A stretch of 64,000 nt of DNA from Erythrocercus mccallii (GCA_013397435.1 VZRG01000031.1:500609-564608); one strand, 5' to 3'; shown: positions 51,201 to 60,300, counted from the first letter of the stretch. Notes: a model not told the origin generated them from the letters alone. Made by a program: numbers and translations.

Positions 51201-51248
51201 CCAAAACCCAAGAAAAGCACAGCAACCAGAAAGAGAGCCCAGAAGTAA
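24117..51248 (+). CDS. VRK1: VRK1, vaccinia-related kinase 1 (12 coding exons, spliced)
   Basis: Nuclear Ser/Thr kinase of the VRK branch of the CK1 group. The family is known to phosphorylate histone H3, BANF1/BAF (releasing it from DNA and nuclear membrane for nuclear-envelope cycling), p53 and several transcription factors. Joining exons 24117-24270, 25719-25774, 29962-30031, 30411-30498, 31919-32027, 32169-32261, 33252-33384, 34582-34702, 35567-35625, 36393-36571, 40500-40593 and 51166-51248 gives 1239 nt, 412 residues plus TAA, with phases agreeing at every junction (human is 396). Visible features are the glycine loop IGQGGFG (41-47), ATP lysine K69, alpha-C E81, catalytic loop HGDIKAAN (173-180, base D175), the VRK-type DYG (195-197) in place of DFG, D241 of subdomain IX, and a basic C-terminal tail. 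No frameshift or stop is present, so the gene looks intact and active. Confidence 0.97.
25719..25774 (+). CDS. VRK1: VRK1 coding exon 2 (ATP-binding lysine)
   Basis: A 56-nt exon follows TTTTTAACAG and is followed by GTAAGA. It supplies residues 52-70, including VGSDAP and the VAKV segment whose K69 corresponds to human K71, the lysine that contacts ATP phosphates. Too short for a typical ORF scan. Confidence 0.95.
25775..28632. other. VRK1 intron after coding exon 2, first part
   Basis: AT-rich intron with no recognised exon or repeat family. A somewhat GC-richer stretch at about 26980-27200 has short open frames only. Confidence 0.5.
28633..29013 (+). other. GC-rich patch with 126-codon ATG ORF in an intron (unexplained)
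   Basis: An ATG frame of 126 codons runs through a patch (about 28700-28960) that is markedly richer in GC and CpG than the intron around it. A pyrimidine-rich tract ending CCTCCTCACAAG (AG at 28712-28713) looks like a splice acceptor at the patch's upstream edge. The predicted peptide is Ser/Pro/Val-rich (SAPSVSRVPAEPPSPPSK) with no domain I recognise. It could be a cryptic or alternative exon, a fragment of an unrecognised repeat or retrocopy, or a regulatory element. I do not call it a gene. Confidence 0.25.
29014..29961. other. VRK1 intron after coding exon 2, last part
   Basis: AT-rich intron, nothing recognised. Confidence 0.5.
29962..30031 (+). CDS. VRK1: VRK1 coding exon 3 (alpha-C helix)
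   Basis: A 70-nt exon encodes residues 71-93 plus one base: EPSQNGPLFTELKFYMRAAK. E81 in FTELKFY is the alpha-C glutamate that pairs with K69. The acceptor TTGTCTTGAAG is AAG rather than CAG, hence weaker than its neighbours; the donor is GTAAGC. Confidence 0.95.
30411..30498 (+). CDS. VRK1: VRK1 coding exon 4
   Basis: An 88-nt exon lies between GTATTTTCAG and GTGACT. It encodes residues 94-122, including LKYLGVPRYWGSGLH, the beta-4 region very like human LKYLGVPKYWGSGLH. It ends in phase 2; AG joins C of the next exon to give S123. Confidence 0.96.
30499..31918. other. VRK1 intron between coding exons 4 and 5
   Basis: About 1.4 kb of AT-rich intron with no recognised exon, RNA gene or repeat. 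Confidence 0.5.
31919..32027 (+). CDS. VRK1: VRK1 coding exon 5 (hinge)
   Basis: A 109-nt exon lies between GAATTTAG and GTAAGT. It encodes residues 123-159, with YRFMIMDRFGRDLQK (hinge region, where human has YRFMIMDRFGSDLQK) and KTVLQLGLRI of helix E. Confidence 0.97.
32169..32261 (+). CDS. VRK1: VRK1 coding exon 6 (catalytic loop)
   Basis: A 93-nt phase-0 exon (31 codons, residues 160-190) follows TTTTGTTAG and precedes GTATTT. It carries EYVHEHEYVHGDIKAANLLL. D175 is the catalytic base, K177 and N180 the accompanying loop residues. Human has HGDIKASN; here the S is A, a mild change. Confidence 0.97.
32262..33251. other. VRK1 intron between coding exons 6 and 7
   Basis: About 1.0 kb of AT-rich intron, nothing recognised. 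Confidence 0.5.
33252..33384 (+). CDS. VRK1: VRK1 coding exon 7 (DYG and activation segment)
   Basis: A 133-nt exon (residues 191-234 plus one base) starts VYLVDYGLAYRYCPEGVH. DYG at 195-197 is the VRK/CK1-group form of the Mg-binding DFG motif. KRCHDGTIEYTSIDAH follows, the segment that replaces the usual APE region. The donor is GTAAGG. Confidence 0.97.
33385..34581. other. VRK1 intron between coding exons 7 and 8
   Basis: About 1.2 kb of AT-rich intron with several poly-T runs; nothing else recognised. Confidence 0.5.
34582..34702 (+). CDS. VRK1: VRK1 coding exon 8 (C-lobe helix F)
   Basis: A 121-nt exon (residues 235-274 and part of 275) follows ATGTTTAG and precedes GTGAGA. APSRRGDLEILGYCMIHWL contains D241, the structural aspartate of subdomain IX. 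GHLPWEDNLKDP and VRDSKI match human VRK1 closely. Confidence 0.97.
34703..36392. other. VRK1 introns flanking coding exon 9
   Basis: The interval includes the 59-nt exon at 35567-35625, annotated separately. The remainder is AT-rich intron. The only structured item is a perfect 9-bp hairpin (ACAGTGATG / CATCACTGT, 4-base loop) at 36185-36206. Confidence 0.5.
35567..35625 (+). CDS. VRK1: VRK1 coding exon 9
   Basis: A 59-nt exon lies between TTTTTCAG and GTAAGA. Residues 275-294 include ISILMDKCFPGKNKP, where human has IASLMDKCFPEKNKP. Confidence 0.96.
36393..36571 (+). CDS. VRK1: VRK1 coding exon 10 (end of kinase domain)
   Basis: A 179-nt exon (residues 295-354) begins DEIAKYMEKVKLL and ends at NPVQK. 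It holds the C-terminal helices of the kinase domain (LLQGLKAIGQKDDG) and the start of the tail. The donor is AAAAG followed by GTTTTT, which lacks the usual +4/+5 AG. The junction is still supported because the next exon restores the basic KRRK where human has KRKK. Confidence 0.92.
38025..38210 (+). other. Exon-like open frame in VRK1 intron (weak)
   Basis: A pyrimidine-rich stretch ending TCATATTTCAG (AG at 38023-38024) is followed by 61 codons ending in TAA at 38208-38210. The peptide begins WTWCYFLPAAARVSGQNK and ends VEDDLVF. It looks more protein-like than most chance ORFs here, but I recognise no family. It could be read as a terminal exon after VRK1 coding exon 10, since both boundaries are phase 0, or simply be noise. 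Confidence 0.15.
39725..39746. repeat. (AAAT)n simple repeat
   Basis: A short perfect-to-near-perfect AAAT/AATA run inside a VRK1 intron. Confidence 0.85.
40500..40593 (+). CDS. VRK1: VRK1 coding exon 11 (basic tail, NLS-like)
   Basis: A 94-nt exon follows a long T tract ending TTTTTTCAG and precedes GTAAGT. It encodes KRRKAAAA (355-362), an acidic stretch ESTEAEIEDT and SPKKKKAA (376-383). The human counterpart is KRKKEIEESK followed by a less basic segment, so the second lysine cluster appears lineage-specific. KRRK and KKKK are plausible nuclear localisation elements. Confidence 0.92.
40635..41515. mobile_element. Old LTR-like interspersed repeat, about 0.9 kb
   Basis: The block starts just after the VRK1 exon donor at 40594. 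Recognisable pieces are CCAGACCCTCACACAGCCAC, GTGGGACAGAAGGAGAAAAT, GGGGATATCTCCTCCATTCT, AGCTTTGGCCTACA and ACCAAAACCCAGCCACATGG. From memory, these resemble degenerate avian endogenous-retrovirus LTRs, a common repeat type in birds. No retroviral gene is present. A 169-codon minus-strand frame (40689-41198) and a 145-codon plus-strand frame lie inside it and are not genes. Ends and strand are uncertain, and the exact family needs a repeat library. Confidence 0.5.
41332..41384. repeat. 29-bp-period imperfect tandem duplication
   Basis: AGCTTTGGCCTACA followed by (A/G)TGGGTTTGT occurs at 41332-41355 and 41361-41384 inside the LTR-like repeat, differing by one base. Confidence 0.85.
41516..44005. 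other. VRK1 last intron, first part
   Basis: AT-rich intron with no recognised exon or retroviral internal sequence next to the LTR that follows. Confidence 0.5.
44006..44378 (+). mobile_element. ERVK-like solo LTR, about 373 bp
   Basis: The segment runs from TGTGAAGCTGATTCATGGGA to CACTGCGCTCACAACA, giving the TG...CA ends of a retroviral LTR. It has a TATA box (TATAAAAG, 44287-44294) and a polyadenylation signal (AATAAA, 44311-44316) close behind, the compact R/U5 layout typical of ERVK/beta-type avian LTRs. No primer-binding site follows and no gag, pol or env frame is adjacent, so this is a solo LTR left by recombination. I see no matching target-site duplication (TTGGGA against GTTTTT), so one end may be misplaced or mutated. 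The regulatory signals look intact, suggesting a fairly young insertion. Confidence 0.75.
44379..47660. other. VRK1 last intron, middle part
   Basis: AT-rich intron. A 129-codon minus-strand frame at 46456-46845 has no recognisable family, is Phe/Asn/Lys/Ser-rich as expected for AT-rich noise, and is not called. Confidence 0.5.
47661..47716. repeat. Three-copy 18-19 bp tandem repeat
   Basis: AATGTAGTCT followed by a variable eight or nine bases occurs three times in a row. The last two copies (AATGTAGTCTTCAGCTTCC and AATGTAGTCTTCAACTTCC) differ by one base. Confidence 0.8.
47801..48739 (+). other. Candidate three-exon gene-like series inside the last VRK1 intron
   Basis: Exon A (47801-47990) opens right after GATTGTAG and ends with CCACAG / GTATGT, a strong donor. 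It encodes a charged, helix-like peptide (HLAKWLGYLIPTK, EIYLKHISQEKRDTVMRK, FEELGVLNLAALETTG). Exon B (48485-48571) follows CTTTTGATGTTAG, continues in phase (GVSFNDDDYKFGLRATIAG) and could end at GCAT / GTATTT, a weak donor. Exon C (48714-48739) follows TGTCTGTTTTCAG and closes with IPTYDVT and a TAG stop. Phases fit throughout, but I recognise no family, find no initiator ATG exon or polyA signal, and single-sequence exon chaining can mislead. Exon A's frame opens in phase 0, so it cannot follow VRK1 coding exon 11 (phase 1); it could follow coding exon 10. Alternatives are an unannotated nested gene, an alternative VRK1 3' end, a decayed pseudogene, or chance. Confidence 0.25.
48740..50206. 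other. VRK1 last intron, later part
   Basis: AT-rich intron. At about 48960-49000, CATAGAATTGGAAGATGAGAA followed by GGGACATCAAAAAG weakly resembles the reverse complement of a CR1 3' end, but is too decayed to call. Confidence 0.45.
50207..50780 (+). mobile_element. ERVL-like solo LTR, about 570 bp
   Basis: The segment begins TGTTCTAGTTTCAGCTGGGA, has a TATA box (TATAAAA, 50468-50474), CTGGGCATCAGTGAGTGATG near the start of transcription, a T-rich middle, a polyadenylation signal (ATTAAA, 50641-50646) and ends near GGGGTTAAATTGTGATTCCA. This order is characteristic of the abundant avian ERVL-class LTRs. No internal retroviral genes flank it, so it is a solo LTR. Substitutions at the 3' terminus and lack of an obvious target duplication indicate moderate age. 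It lies in sense orientation 386 bp before the last VRK1 exon, so its polyadenylation signal could in principle compete with correct splicing. Confidence 0.8.
51166..51248 (+). CDS. VRK1: VRK1 last coding exon (C-terminal TRKRxQK)
   Basis: The exon starts after GAATTGCAG and encodes AIGTRTQK, a Ser/Pro/Lys-rich insert (SPKPKKSTA) and the final TRKRAQK, then TAA at 51246-51248. The human tail ends TRKRVQK. This arginine-containing end is reported to help VRK1 dock on nucleosomes, and R407 and R409 are kept. It lies 10.6 kb downstream of the previous exon, the largest intron between coding exons. Confidence 0.94.
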
Positions 51249-51420
51249 ATAATATGTGGAGCAACAAATTAAGTTGCTCTGTGGCTCATTTCTGGATTTT
51301 TTTTTCTGTAGCACTGGCATCTTTTTCTTTCCTTTTTAAATGATGTAGCCTGTAAAAACATGGACTGCTGTTTGTACCTGTTTTTGAAGAATAAGTGTTT
51401 TATTAAAATATTTGCATAAT
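51249..51420 (+). other. VRK1: VRK1 3' UTR (short form)
   Basis: The region runs from the TAA to just past the first polyadenylation signal, an ATTAAA at 51402-51407, with cleavage expected about 15-20 bases later. Later AATAAA signals at 52454-52459 and 52534-52539 would give a 3' UTR of about 1.3 kb if used, bringing the 51.8 kb hairpin into the transcript. Confidence 0.55.
51402..51407 (+). terminator. Polyadenylation signal ATTAAA
   Basis: This is the first canonical-variant signal after the VRK1 stop codon, 154 bp downstream. It is the second most common hexamer in vertebrates. Confidence 0.55.
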
Positions 51421-51774
51421 TTATGTATACTTAAATACTAATGCAAAATTTGCCAACTTTTGAAGTGGGGATGCATTTTTATTCTTTATATACATGAATT
51501 CATGTCTTAAAGGCAAACTAAAGAGAATGCTTTTTTCCTGCTTTATAATGTAGAGATAAAGCCTTGTTTAATAGTTTCATTAGGGATACTTATAAGAAAC
51601 AGCAATGTTGAATCTGATTTCTCACAGTTTTGAGTAAAGTCATATTGGTGGTCACTTAAATGCACAGAGAGTTGAAGTCTGAAAAAGCAGAAATAGCCTT
51701 TAAATATGTTTCAAATGTTTGAATTAAAAACAGAACATAAGGCAAAAATCATGTCCTTCCATTCTAGTTTGTAT

Positions 51775-51831
51775 AAAATGCGTTTAAACAGGTATAAAAC
51801 TGTATGTTTTATACCTGTTTAAATGCATTTT
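51775..51831. repeat. Near-perfect 26-bp inverted repeat (hairpin)
   Basis: The left arm (51775-51800) and right arm (51806-51831) pair at 25 of 26 positions around a TGTAT loop. The arms contain TTTAAACAGGTATAAAAC. A partial third copy (GCAGGTATAAAA and TGTATAAAATGCAT, 51834-51861) follows directly, giving alternative pairings. The arrangement suggests a local inverted duplication. The transcript would form a long stem if the longer VRK1 3' UTR is used. Confidence 0.9.
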
Positions 51832-52533
51832 AAGCAGGTATAAAAATGTATAAAATGCATTCCAGTTCTTTGGAAGACAGGTACTAAATTTTAGCCATTT
51901 TTTTTGCATAGTATTTGCGTTTGTATCACTTTCCTAATTATTCAGAGTTTCTCTGGAAAGAGAGAGACCAGAATTTCGGACAAAGGGCCCAGGGCAAAGA
52001 AAAGAACCAACCAAAAACCAATGCCTATTCTCAACCACCCCTTCAGGTTTTTTTTTTATATTGGTGAAAAGACTAGAATATAATTGTAGGTAACTTTGTG
52101 CAGGATCTAGTTCCAGTGAAATATTGTCTCACATCTGCTTCTCATAGCAATAATGGTTTACCTTTGAGGAGCATGTAATCTTCCAAATCCTTTTGTAAAA
52201 GTACTTCCATGGTTAGCTTTGAGTCCTCCCTTCAGAGTTGTAAGTCAAAAAATAGTGTTGAATTCCAGTGCAAAACACTGCTACTTTTCATATATCTACT
52301 GCTACATACTCATAATAAGGCATGAACCTCATTCTTTTCAAGGCAACCAAAAGTTTGGTAAACAAAAGGAGTCCATATGAGCCAGTGAGTGTATTCGTGT
52401 GGATGTCCAGCTTGCTTGATTGTATCATGTCCGAGTAGCAACTCATGAGATTAAATAAATATGTTGTAGCATGAAATGTTGAATGAATGAATGATGGGGT
52501 TATGTTTTGTAACAAGGGAATCCATTGTTTTGA

Positions 52534-52539
52534 AATAAA
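52534..52539 (+). terminator. Alternative distal polyadenylation signal AATAAA
   Basis: A canonical hexamer lies about 1.29 kb after the VRK1 stop, with another at 52454-52459. Either would end a long 3' UTR isoform. Usage is unknown. Confidence 0.3.
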
Positions 52540-53939
52540 ACTGGAATACTGTATTTAAGAGGTGCTTTCTCATTTCTGTTGACTGTTAGGCTTTTTTTCC
52601 TGAGTATTATCAAAGTGCAGCTGACAATGTTAAGTGTTGCATGCTCTTCATTTCACAGGTAAAAATAGGATTGCTAAAGCGTCTCGCAAGTTTAAAACTC
52701 CTCTAATCAAACTATCATTTTAATGATTTCGTTTAATCATTTTGTTCAGAAAGTATGTTATACTGTTCTGAATAGCTATTGTCAGGAAGGCATACTGTGT
52801 TCTCTTCCTTGTCACATACTCAATGTCATTCTTTTGTACTTCAGTTGTTTGACATTTTATTTTTTTTTAGTAACTTATTTACCAGTAAACTTCCTCTGAT
52901 TACTTTCCAAGTTTTCAAGCGGTGTGTTTTCTTTTGACACCACCAAAGCCAAATGGAACAAACAGTAATTTCCATATATTTGAAAAGAATGTTTTGAGGT
53001 GTGAGTTTCATAAGCCACCCCTACCTCCTCCTACCCCAAAAATGTCCTGGAAAAAAATATCCTGGCAAATGTTCTGTGAAGGCAAAGGGTGCTTTTTATT
53101 CAAGGTGAATGCTGTTTCAGGGCTTGTCTCTGCTCCCAAGGCACTGTAAAATCCCAGGCTCCAGCTCGCTGTAACTGCAGTAGTGTTTAAAGCGTGGGAT
53201 GGCCAGGAGGAGCGGAGGGGAAGGCTGTGATCATCCCCGCAGTGCTACCGTATGGATCACATACAGTGTGTGCTTGCACACACGTGTTCTCTCTGCCTTG
53301 CAAAGCACTGATGGGGAAATACAGCGCTTCCAGAGTGGTGGAGGGTGCAGTCGGATTTTGTTGACATCCCTGTTTGAAAGTAAAGCCCCAAACACAAAAG
53401 AAGCAAGCTGCCTTTAGACTGCATTTACTGCTCTTGATGACTCCAGTTGTGTGTAAATATTAGAAAACAGCAGGGTCCTGCATTCCAAGAATCACTTGAG
53501 CAGTGCCATGAAGACAAGTGTCCTTACTAGTATTGTAGTCATACTCCCAAGCTCTCCTGCTGTTTCTAATCTGTGCGTGCAGCCGTGAAAAAACTGGACT
53601 GACATTTACAGGCACAGCAGGGAGACACTTGAGTAGGGAATGTTAAAGACTCCGCTACCTATGTTTCAAAGTGGCCACCATACAAGATAAATCTTCACAG
53701 GAGAACTAGTCAGCACTTCAGCTGATGGTGTAATGAGGATATTGATAATGAAGCACAGAATGCTGCTTTTAGTGCTTGAATATTTTGCAGACAGATTGTT
53801 TATATTTTCCTCTAATCTAAAATATCTGGAGTGACAGTCAAATTCAGGATGGATATAACATATTTTTAGATGGTGCTGGTTTGATAATTTTTACAGGATT
53901 ATTTTCCAATAAGTTAATATAAAATAATAATTCCCAATA

Positions 53940-54310
53940 TTTGCTGCAGCTACCATTAAGAAGGGGTCAGTTGCTTTCCTGAGTAGTTTGACAGACTTTT
54001 CTCGCTGTTTTGTCCCATTGAGCTGCCAGATTTGGGATGCCATAATACCAGTAATGCAATTAGGTTTTCTGCACGTTGTCTGGTTGACTTCTCAGTTAAG
54101 AGTTTCTTTCCCTTTGGGAATAAGACTAGACAGACTGTCATTTGCTATTACTAACTCTGCTTAGCATTATCACTGGAGCTTTTTTGTAATTAGCTATCTT
54201 AGTTGGCTCTTAAATTTTAATAGCCAATTGAAGCTACATTTTAGCCAAGTTCCATATCTAAATTGCATTCAGTCCATTAACAAAGTTGGTTAAAAGGCTA
54301 TTAAAACAAA
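53940..54310. promoter_or_regulatory. Candidate conserved non-coding element
   Basis: The stretch has several homeodomain-like cores in mixed sequence context (TGCAATTAGG at 54055-54064, GTAATTAGC at 54186-54194) plus a SOX-like AACAAAG near 54281. It is stop-rich in all frames and not repetitive. The call rests on composition and motif density only. Confidence 0.2.
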
Positions 54311-57300
54311 AGCCAATATATGGTGGTTAGCACTTACATCTTTGCAGCAGTAGTAGTACCAGCCTCCAATGAATATTCTCAAGAAATGGCACTTCCTTCT
54401 AGAAAGGAAGTGCATGAAGAATGACCAAAGTTTGTTTTGGGAACAAAGGCTGAATATACAGAATACTTGTAGAAAAAATAAATAAATTGAAGTGTGTCTT
54501 TTCTGGAAGAAGGTGAGAAAGATGGTGGGGGGAGATGTAGAAGGGGCAATTAATTGTTCTGCTCACACTTGACAGGTTCTGGAAAAGCCAAATAAACGAA
54601 GTGATGTTTTTCTCCATTTCAGCTGATCAAAATTATTAGCAAAACCATCTGAAGCACCTTCTGGTGGAATTGTCATCTTGCTGAGTTTAGTTTGTAAAAC
54701 ATCCTGCCAGACATTAAAAAAACTGTAAGCATGCCAGCACATAGGCTCAGAGCACCAATTCTCTAATTGATAGACCCTATAATTTTCTTTTTTACTGAAG
54801 GCCGTGGCTGGATACCTCAGCCTCTCATGTAATTTAATGTAGCATCAGTCTGAATTTTTTTATCCCTAGTAGTGTTTGTTTAAATTAGCTTTTTCTCCTC
54901 TTTTCTTTCTTAAGGTGCAGACAGGAGATTAACTACCTTTGGTTCATCCTGTGACTAATAATGCCTTTCTCAGACTTTTCTGCTTATAAAAAAGAAAAAA
55001 AACCTTTACTTTTGGGAAGACATTAGATGTTAATGCTGCTATGACTTTAACAGAGAGTCTACCAGTTGCTGATGAGCTGTTTCAGGGATGGCTTGCAGTG
55101 CCCTGTATACGTGATGATAGGTGTCAGTAGCTTCCTTTTAGGAGGTGTGAGGCAGACTTCAGATTGTGTCTTAGTAACCAGTATATATCTGCTTTTACCA
55201 GCATATGCAGTGGGACATCTAAATTAGTTTCCATAGCATACCAGTTCTGTTGTAAAACAGAACACAGAGCTGGTGCTCTTTGAAAAAGAGTCAGATCCTG
55301 TTGCCTATAGTGGCACTGCAACATCAAACTTACTGGAAAAGCTATGTGGGAGTAAATATCAATTCCTTTATCTCCAGTGTTTTGAGGGAGCTGGGCTCTT
55401 TGCAATGGTGGGGTACTCAAAGGGAGAAGGAATCTGTTCTTTGTGAGAAGTGTTTTTCATTATGTCCTTTCTTGAAGGCAGAGAGAAAGCACATGTGGTG
55501 GGATCAACTTTTTTGAAAAGTCCTGGAGTCCTAGTTAGGATCTCTTTTTTTAGCAAATACATGCTAACTTATAGACATTTCAGTTCTTCTTCACTGATAT
55601 TACCAAGATTCAGCAGCTGAAGATTTAGAAAGTTGATTCCATTAATTTGATGCTTCATTTAACTTCTTTATTTCTGTGAATGGTAGCACTATAGCACCAG
55701 TTTGGGGTTTAGAAAAATGCAGCAGCTCTAACTGGCTGCTACAATTCGACTACTTTTCTCTATGTGGATGTGCCATGTTTTTAAATGTGAAATCACAAAC
55801 AGTATTGCACTTCTTTCTGAAGTCTGTCTTTCATCTTATCTTACCAAAACCTGTTTTCTTCCAGACTGGTTCATATCCTGCTCATGTAGTCTTCCATGCC
55901 AGATTTAAATGCCCTTGCAATTTAGTTCTGAATATTATACCTGAAATTGTCAAATGGCCCTCAAGTTTCACAGCTTCCTAAGCTGCTATAAGTGAAACCT
56001 TTTCTTCCCCATTGAGAATGCTGGAACAAGTCAGAATTGAGATTTTGCATTTTCTCAGGAGTACCCCAAAGTGTAAGAGAGTTGTGGAGGAACTGTCATC
56101 TGATATGGGAAAGATTGGCTCCCATATTTCTATCCCTTGTCTTGGAAGGTCAGCATTTCAACCCTGCAGACCACAGCTGCTGTGATGGACTTTCATAAGT
56201 ATATTCAAAAGAAAAGTGATGAGAACACAGTGAGACAGCTGTGAAGTATAGTAAAAGTGAAAAGAAAATATACATTTTTATGAACTTTCCTGAACTAATT
56301 CCTTTTGCCAGACCACTCCAGACAGGAAGAAGCTTGCACAGTGGGGAACTGCATCTGCAGCTTCTGAGAGAAGCAAAATTCTTCCTTGGCAAATGGAGCT
56401 ATAAACCCAGAAAATTAAGGATTAATATGTTCATTTATACAGAAGCAGTGAGAACACAATAACATGAAATACAACCAAGGAGGATGCATTTAAAAGACAA
56501 AAGAGCCCTGGAAGGGACAGTACTTAGCTTCGTTCAGAATGTAAACTCTAACATGCAGTTCTGGGAATTGGTGAATTGCACAGCTTAATGTTAAAAGAAA
56601 TTACTTCATACCACAAGAAATACACAATCTGTGCCTTGAAAACCTGAAGGTACTTCTCTTTCTGCCAGGAGAGGAGTGGAACAGTGGATCTACTTGAAAG
56701 TAAGTAACCCTCCAGCTAATTTTGTCTATCTGCTGCTAAACCTGAACAAAAATAATAAATTGAATTCCTTTCCGAAAAGAGATATATCTATAAAAAAAAA
56801 TAATGCCTTTATTCTTACATTCTCACTAATCTTTCATTGTGGAGCTGTTTCCTTTGGATTGGTGAGGGTGGATCTGCAGTAGCAAATATGCAGTCCCTGT
56901 CTCACATCTAACAATACTTGGTGATAGCCACAGCAAAAAATATACAGCAAAGAGCACTACATTTAGAAGATAACGTAGTGCTGAAAATGTCTGAGTGTGG
57001 TATAACAATTGGTTTCCTCTGTCACTGAGAGAGCTGATCATCAGTAATTTGTCAGCTTTGGGCTTTTTTAATCGATGTGGTCAAATGTTGAAGGAGGCAA
57101 AATTTGAAGTTCATGTCTTTATGCAGACCAGGTATCACTTGATAAATCTCTTTTGGAGACTGACAAGAGCTTTTGCCTTTATTATTCTCACATTGAGATG
57201 GTTTATATGTGGCAGTGAGTTGTGTCACTGATTGCTTGTTTCCCTTCCTCATGGCAAAGCCCTCCTAAAAACAATTTTGAAATTTGTCATCCATTTCTGG

Positions 57301-60300
57301 TGAAAGCACTGCCCAAGATTTTCTCTAAATCTGATCAGAATACTTTTCTTTCAGTGCATGGAAACTATTCTGTTTTGGGGGTGAATTCCAGTTGTTTGTA
57401 TTGAAAGCCTGACCTTTCAGAGGTAGTAGCAGCCAAAATATTATTTGAAGCCAGTAAGGGTTGTAGGTAACCACTGTCTTTGAAAATCAAGTTTATGTTC
57501 CTCTAAAAGTGTATCCTTTGCCTGCTAGGAAGATAATGATATTTTTTGCTGTCAAGTGCACTGCTGAATTATCTTTAAAGGTTAGGGGTAGGAACAAAAT
57601 TGCAAGAGAGACCCTAACAAGAAAGGAGTAATTCAGAAGTGAAATTGCATGCTGCAAACCAGTAGCTTGAGCTGAATTACAGAGCTTGTGCTTGAACTTG
57701 ACATTCCTTGATTAACTAAGGGTACTGTGTCCAAGGTAATGAGGAACTGGAGGAGTGAGAAAAAAATATATGTAAATGTGCATGTGTTTTTGCTGCATTC
57801 TTCACAGTTTGGGGTTTTTTTCCTAATGTCTGTTACAAGCTCTTTCAAGATGTGGTTGTCTTCTTACCCCTCTGCATAATACCTGCTGTACTAGAATGTG
57901 AGAAGTTGAGTGCCTGTGATAAAATGAATTTCCTCTTATTAGTTATTTTGTTTATTTCATGGCAATGTACTTCTTCCTTCTGCCTTTCAAGAGAGTATTT
58001 TGATTATTCAACAAGTATTTTAGCTATATTAGACTAATTATTTAGCCTCATTAGATTAATTATTAGCCTTAATGAAATTCATGTGGCCCTGAAGAGCACA
58101 GAAAATGAGGGAAGATATGTGAGACCTGGGGCACTGACAGGCACTGTAGTAGGCCAGGGCACAACTTTGTGCTTATAGCTGAGGAAATGGAATGGCTGTT
58201 CTGGACAGGCTGTCTTGCCCAAGGCTGATGATTCAAGGTATGGGCATTTCTTACAAGCGTGGCTGCCATGCTGCTTCTTCTTCATCACATCTGCCTGGTA
58301 AAAGCAAGGCAGAGCTATCTGCCTTGGGTCTTTCCTTCATCTGTCTCTTTCAATCCTCTACATCTGATTTCTTCCCCATGTCAGCACAGACAATGCCATT
58401 TGCTGCACTGTTCTAATCAATCACTCCAGCAATGTTCAGAGCCCTGGGACCAGAAGTCTGACTCCTGCACAGGTACAAGGGGACCTACTAGATCACTGTG
58501 GGTCACCTGAGTTTTGCAGCTTGGCAGGGGCTGTAATATTGCATTGAGCTTTTAAGGAGACACAAATAGTGCATGAGAGTTTCCTCTCTGTTCTCACCTA
58601 AACTCTCTCCTTTCATTTTTTTTTTCCGCTGTAGCATCTCCTCAGATCTTTGTAGGTTCGACAGATGTTCTCTCCCTTCCATCCATTTTCACTCTACTTC
58701 TCTCCTACAGAAACATCTGACGACTCATCAGAGAAGCCTACACTTACTGTGTTTCCACATTATCATCTTGCCTTTGACATTCTTATTAGTTTTTCTGAAA
58801 GACCATCAATCTGGGAATGAAATGTACCAAGGAAGTGATTTCTTCTAGAAAACAGTTTTACTCAATTGTATGATGTTCAGCCACCAGAGTATTCCTTTAC
58901 TTCGTAGGCATGATAGTTTTCTCTGTTTGTGGCTCATCTAGGTATGGCTTCTCAGGAGTGCTTGAGTTTCCTAATATATTAATAGTCCCCAAGGGAGAGC
59001 CCCTACTTATCTCTTGAAGTCTCAAGTATCTAGATTGAAAGATGGACAAAAAATTTTGTAAGTCATATCAAATTCCACTGGGAGTCTTTTTTCCCTGAGG
59101 AAACCTGCCTGAATGCATGGATAGTCCATACAAGTCAGCAGCAAGCAATGGAATGTCCCACTAAAAACTGCAAGTTATATTTCTAACTGCAAGACTTCTT
59201 CAGACATGTGCCAGGGGATATTATGTGCCCAATAGCTGCTCATTCTAGTAGAACACGTGTCAAACAGGGGTCCAAACCCCTGGTGGCCAAGGGAATGGCA
59301 TAATTTTCTGTCTTAGGAATGGCTGCCTGTTCAGATATTGGAACTTTAACTGGAACAGCATTTGTTAAATAAACATCCATAATTTAAAAAAATTAATGTC
59401 TACTAAGAGATTTCCATTCTTTTGTTTCCTTTGTTGCAACCTGAAGATGATATCTTTGTCTGAACTGGTAAATTTCAAACCCTGCCCCAGTAACTGCATT
59501 CCAGTAATGGGCAAGAACACACCTGCTCTTGTATCACAAGCAGTGACACGTTTCTATTGTATGATCTGCTGGCAAGTTATTTAAGCCATCAGCCCACAAA
59601 AGACCATCAAACTTCCATAACTACACACCTTATAACAGAATTTGTGAGCACTGCCAGTTAATTATGTTTGTACAAGCTATGGTGCAGCTGTGGTCTGGTC
59701 CTGGTGACTTCCCAATGTCTGAAGGAGACATTCATCAAGAAAAAGTGTAGGGAGCATCTGATGGATGAATGGGAAAGAGACATTTTAGGAAAGCTGCTCC
59801 AGAAACACTTGTCTCCAGGAAGTCATAAGTCCCAGTTCCATGTACACTTGATAATCATCACTTCTGCCTTTGATACCATAGTGTATTATCCAATTTGCTG
59901 TCATTTATTGTAATAAGATGCTCTAGAAAGGTTTTCCATTCTGTCATAAGTTCTTCTGGGTCTTATTCCAGGATCTGGATTTCTTGCTTTGTGTTCCTCT
60001 GAAAGAATCAATCAAAAATACATGATGACTGTTGATTTTCTGCATTAAATTTTGGTGGTAGATTAATCCTGATAATTAACCAAGCACTATCAAATGTAGG
60101 AAGAGAGACTTTTATAAGTCCAACGAGAAGGTTGGAAAAGTTAGATAAGCAGTTTGGAAAGAATTAATGTCTCTCTGAATGGAGCACTTCCTTCATTTTT
60201 GAAAGCCTGGGGTGTTTTTTTGTCTTTGTGGAGTATCAGCCCAGTCTAAACACTGAAACAAGGTGGGTGAATAAAACTTCAACACATCTTTGATCATTCA

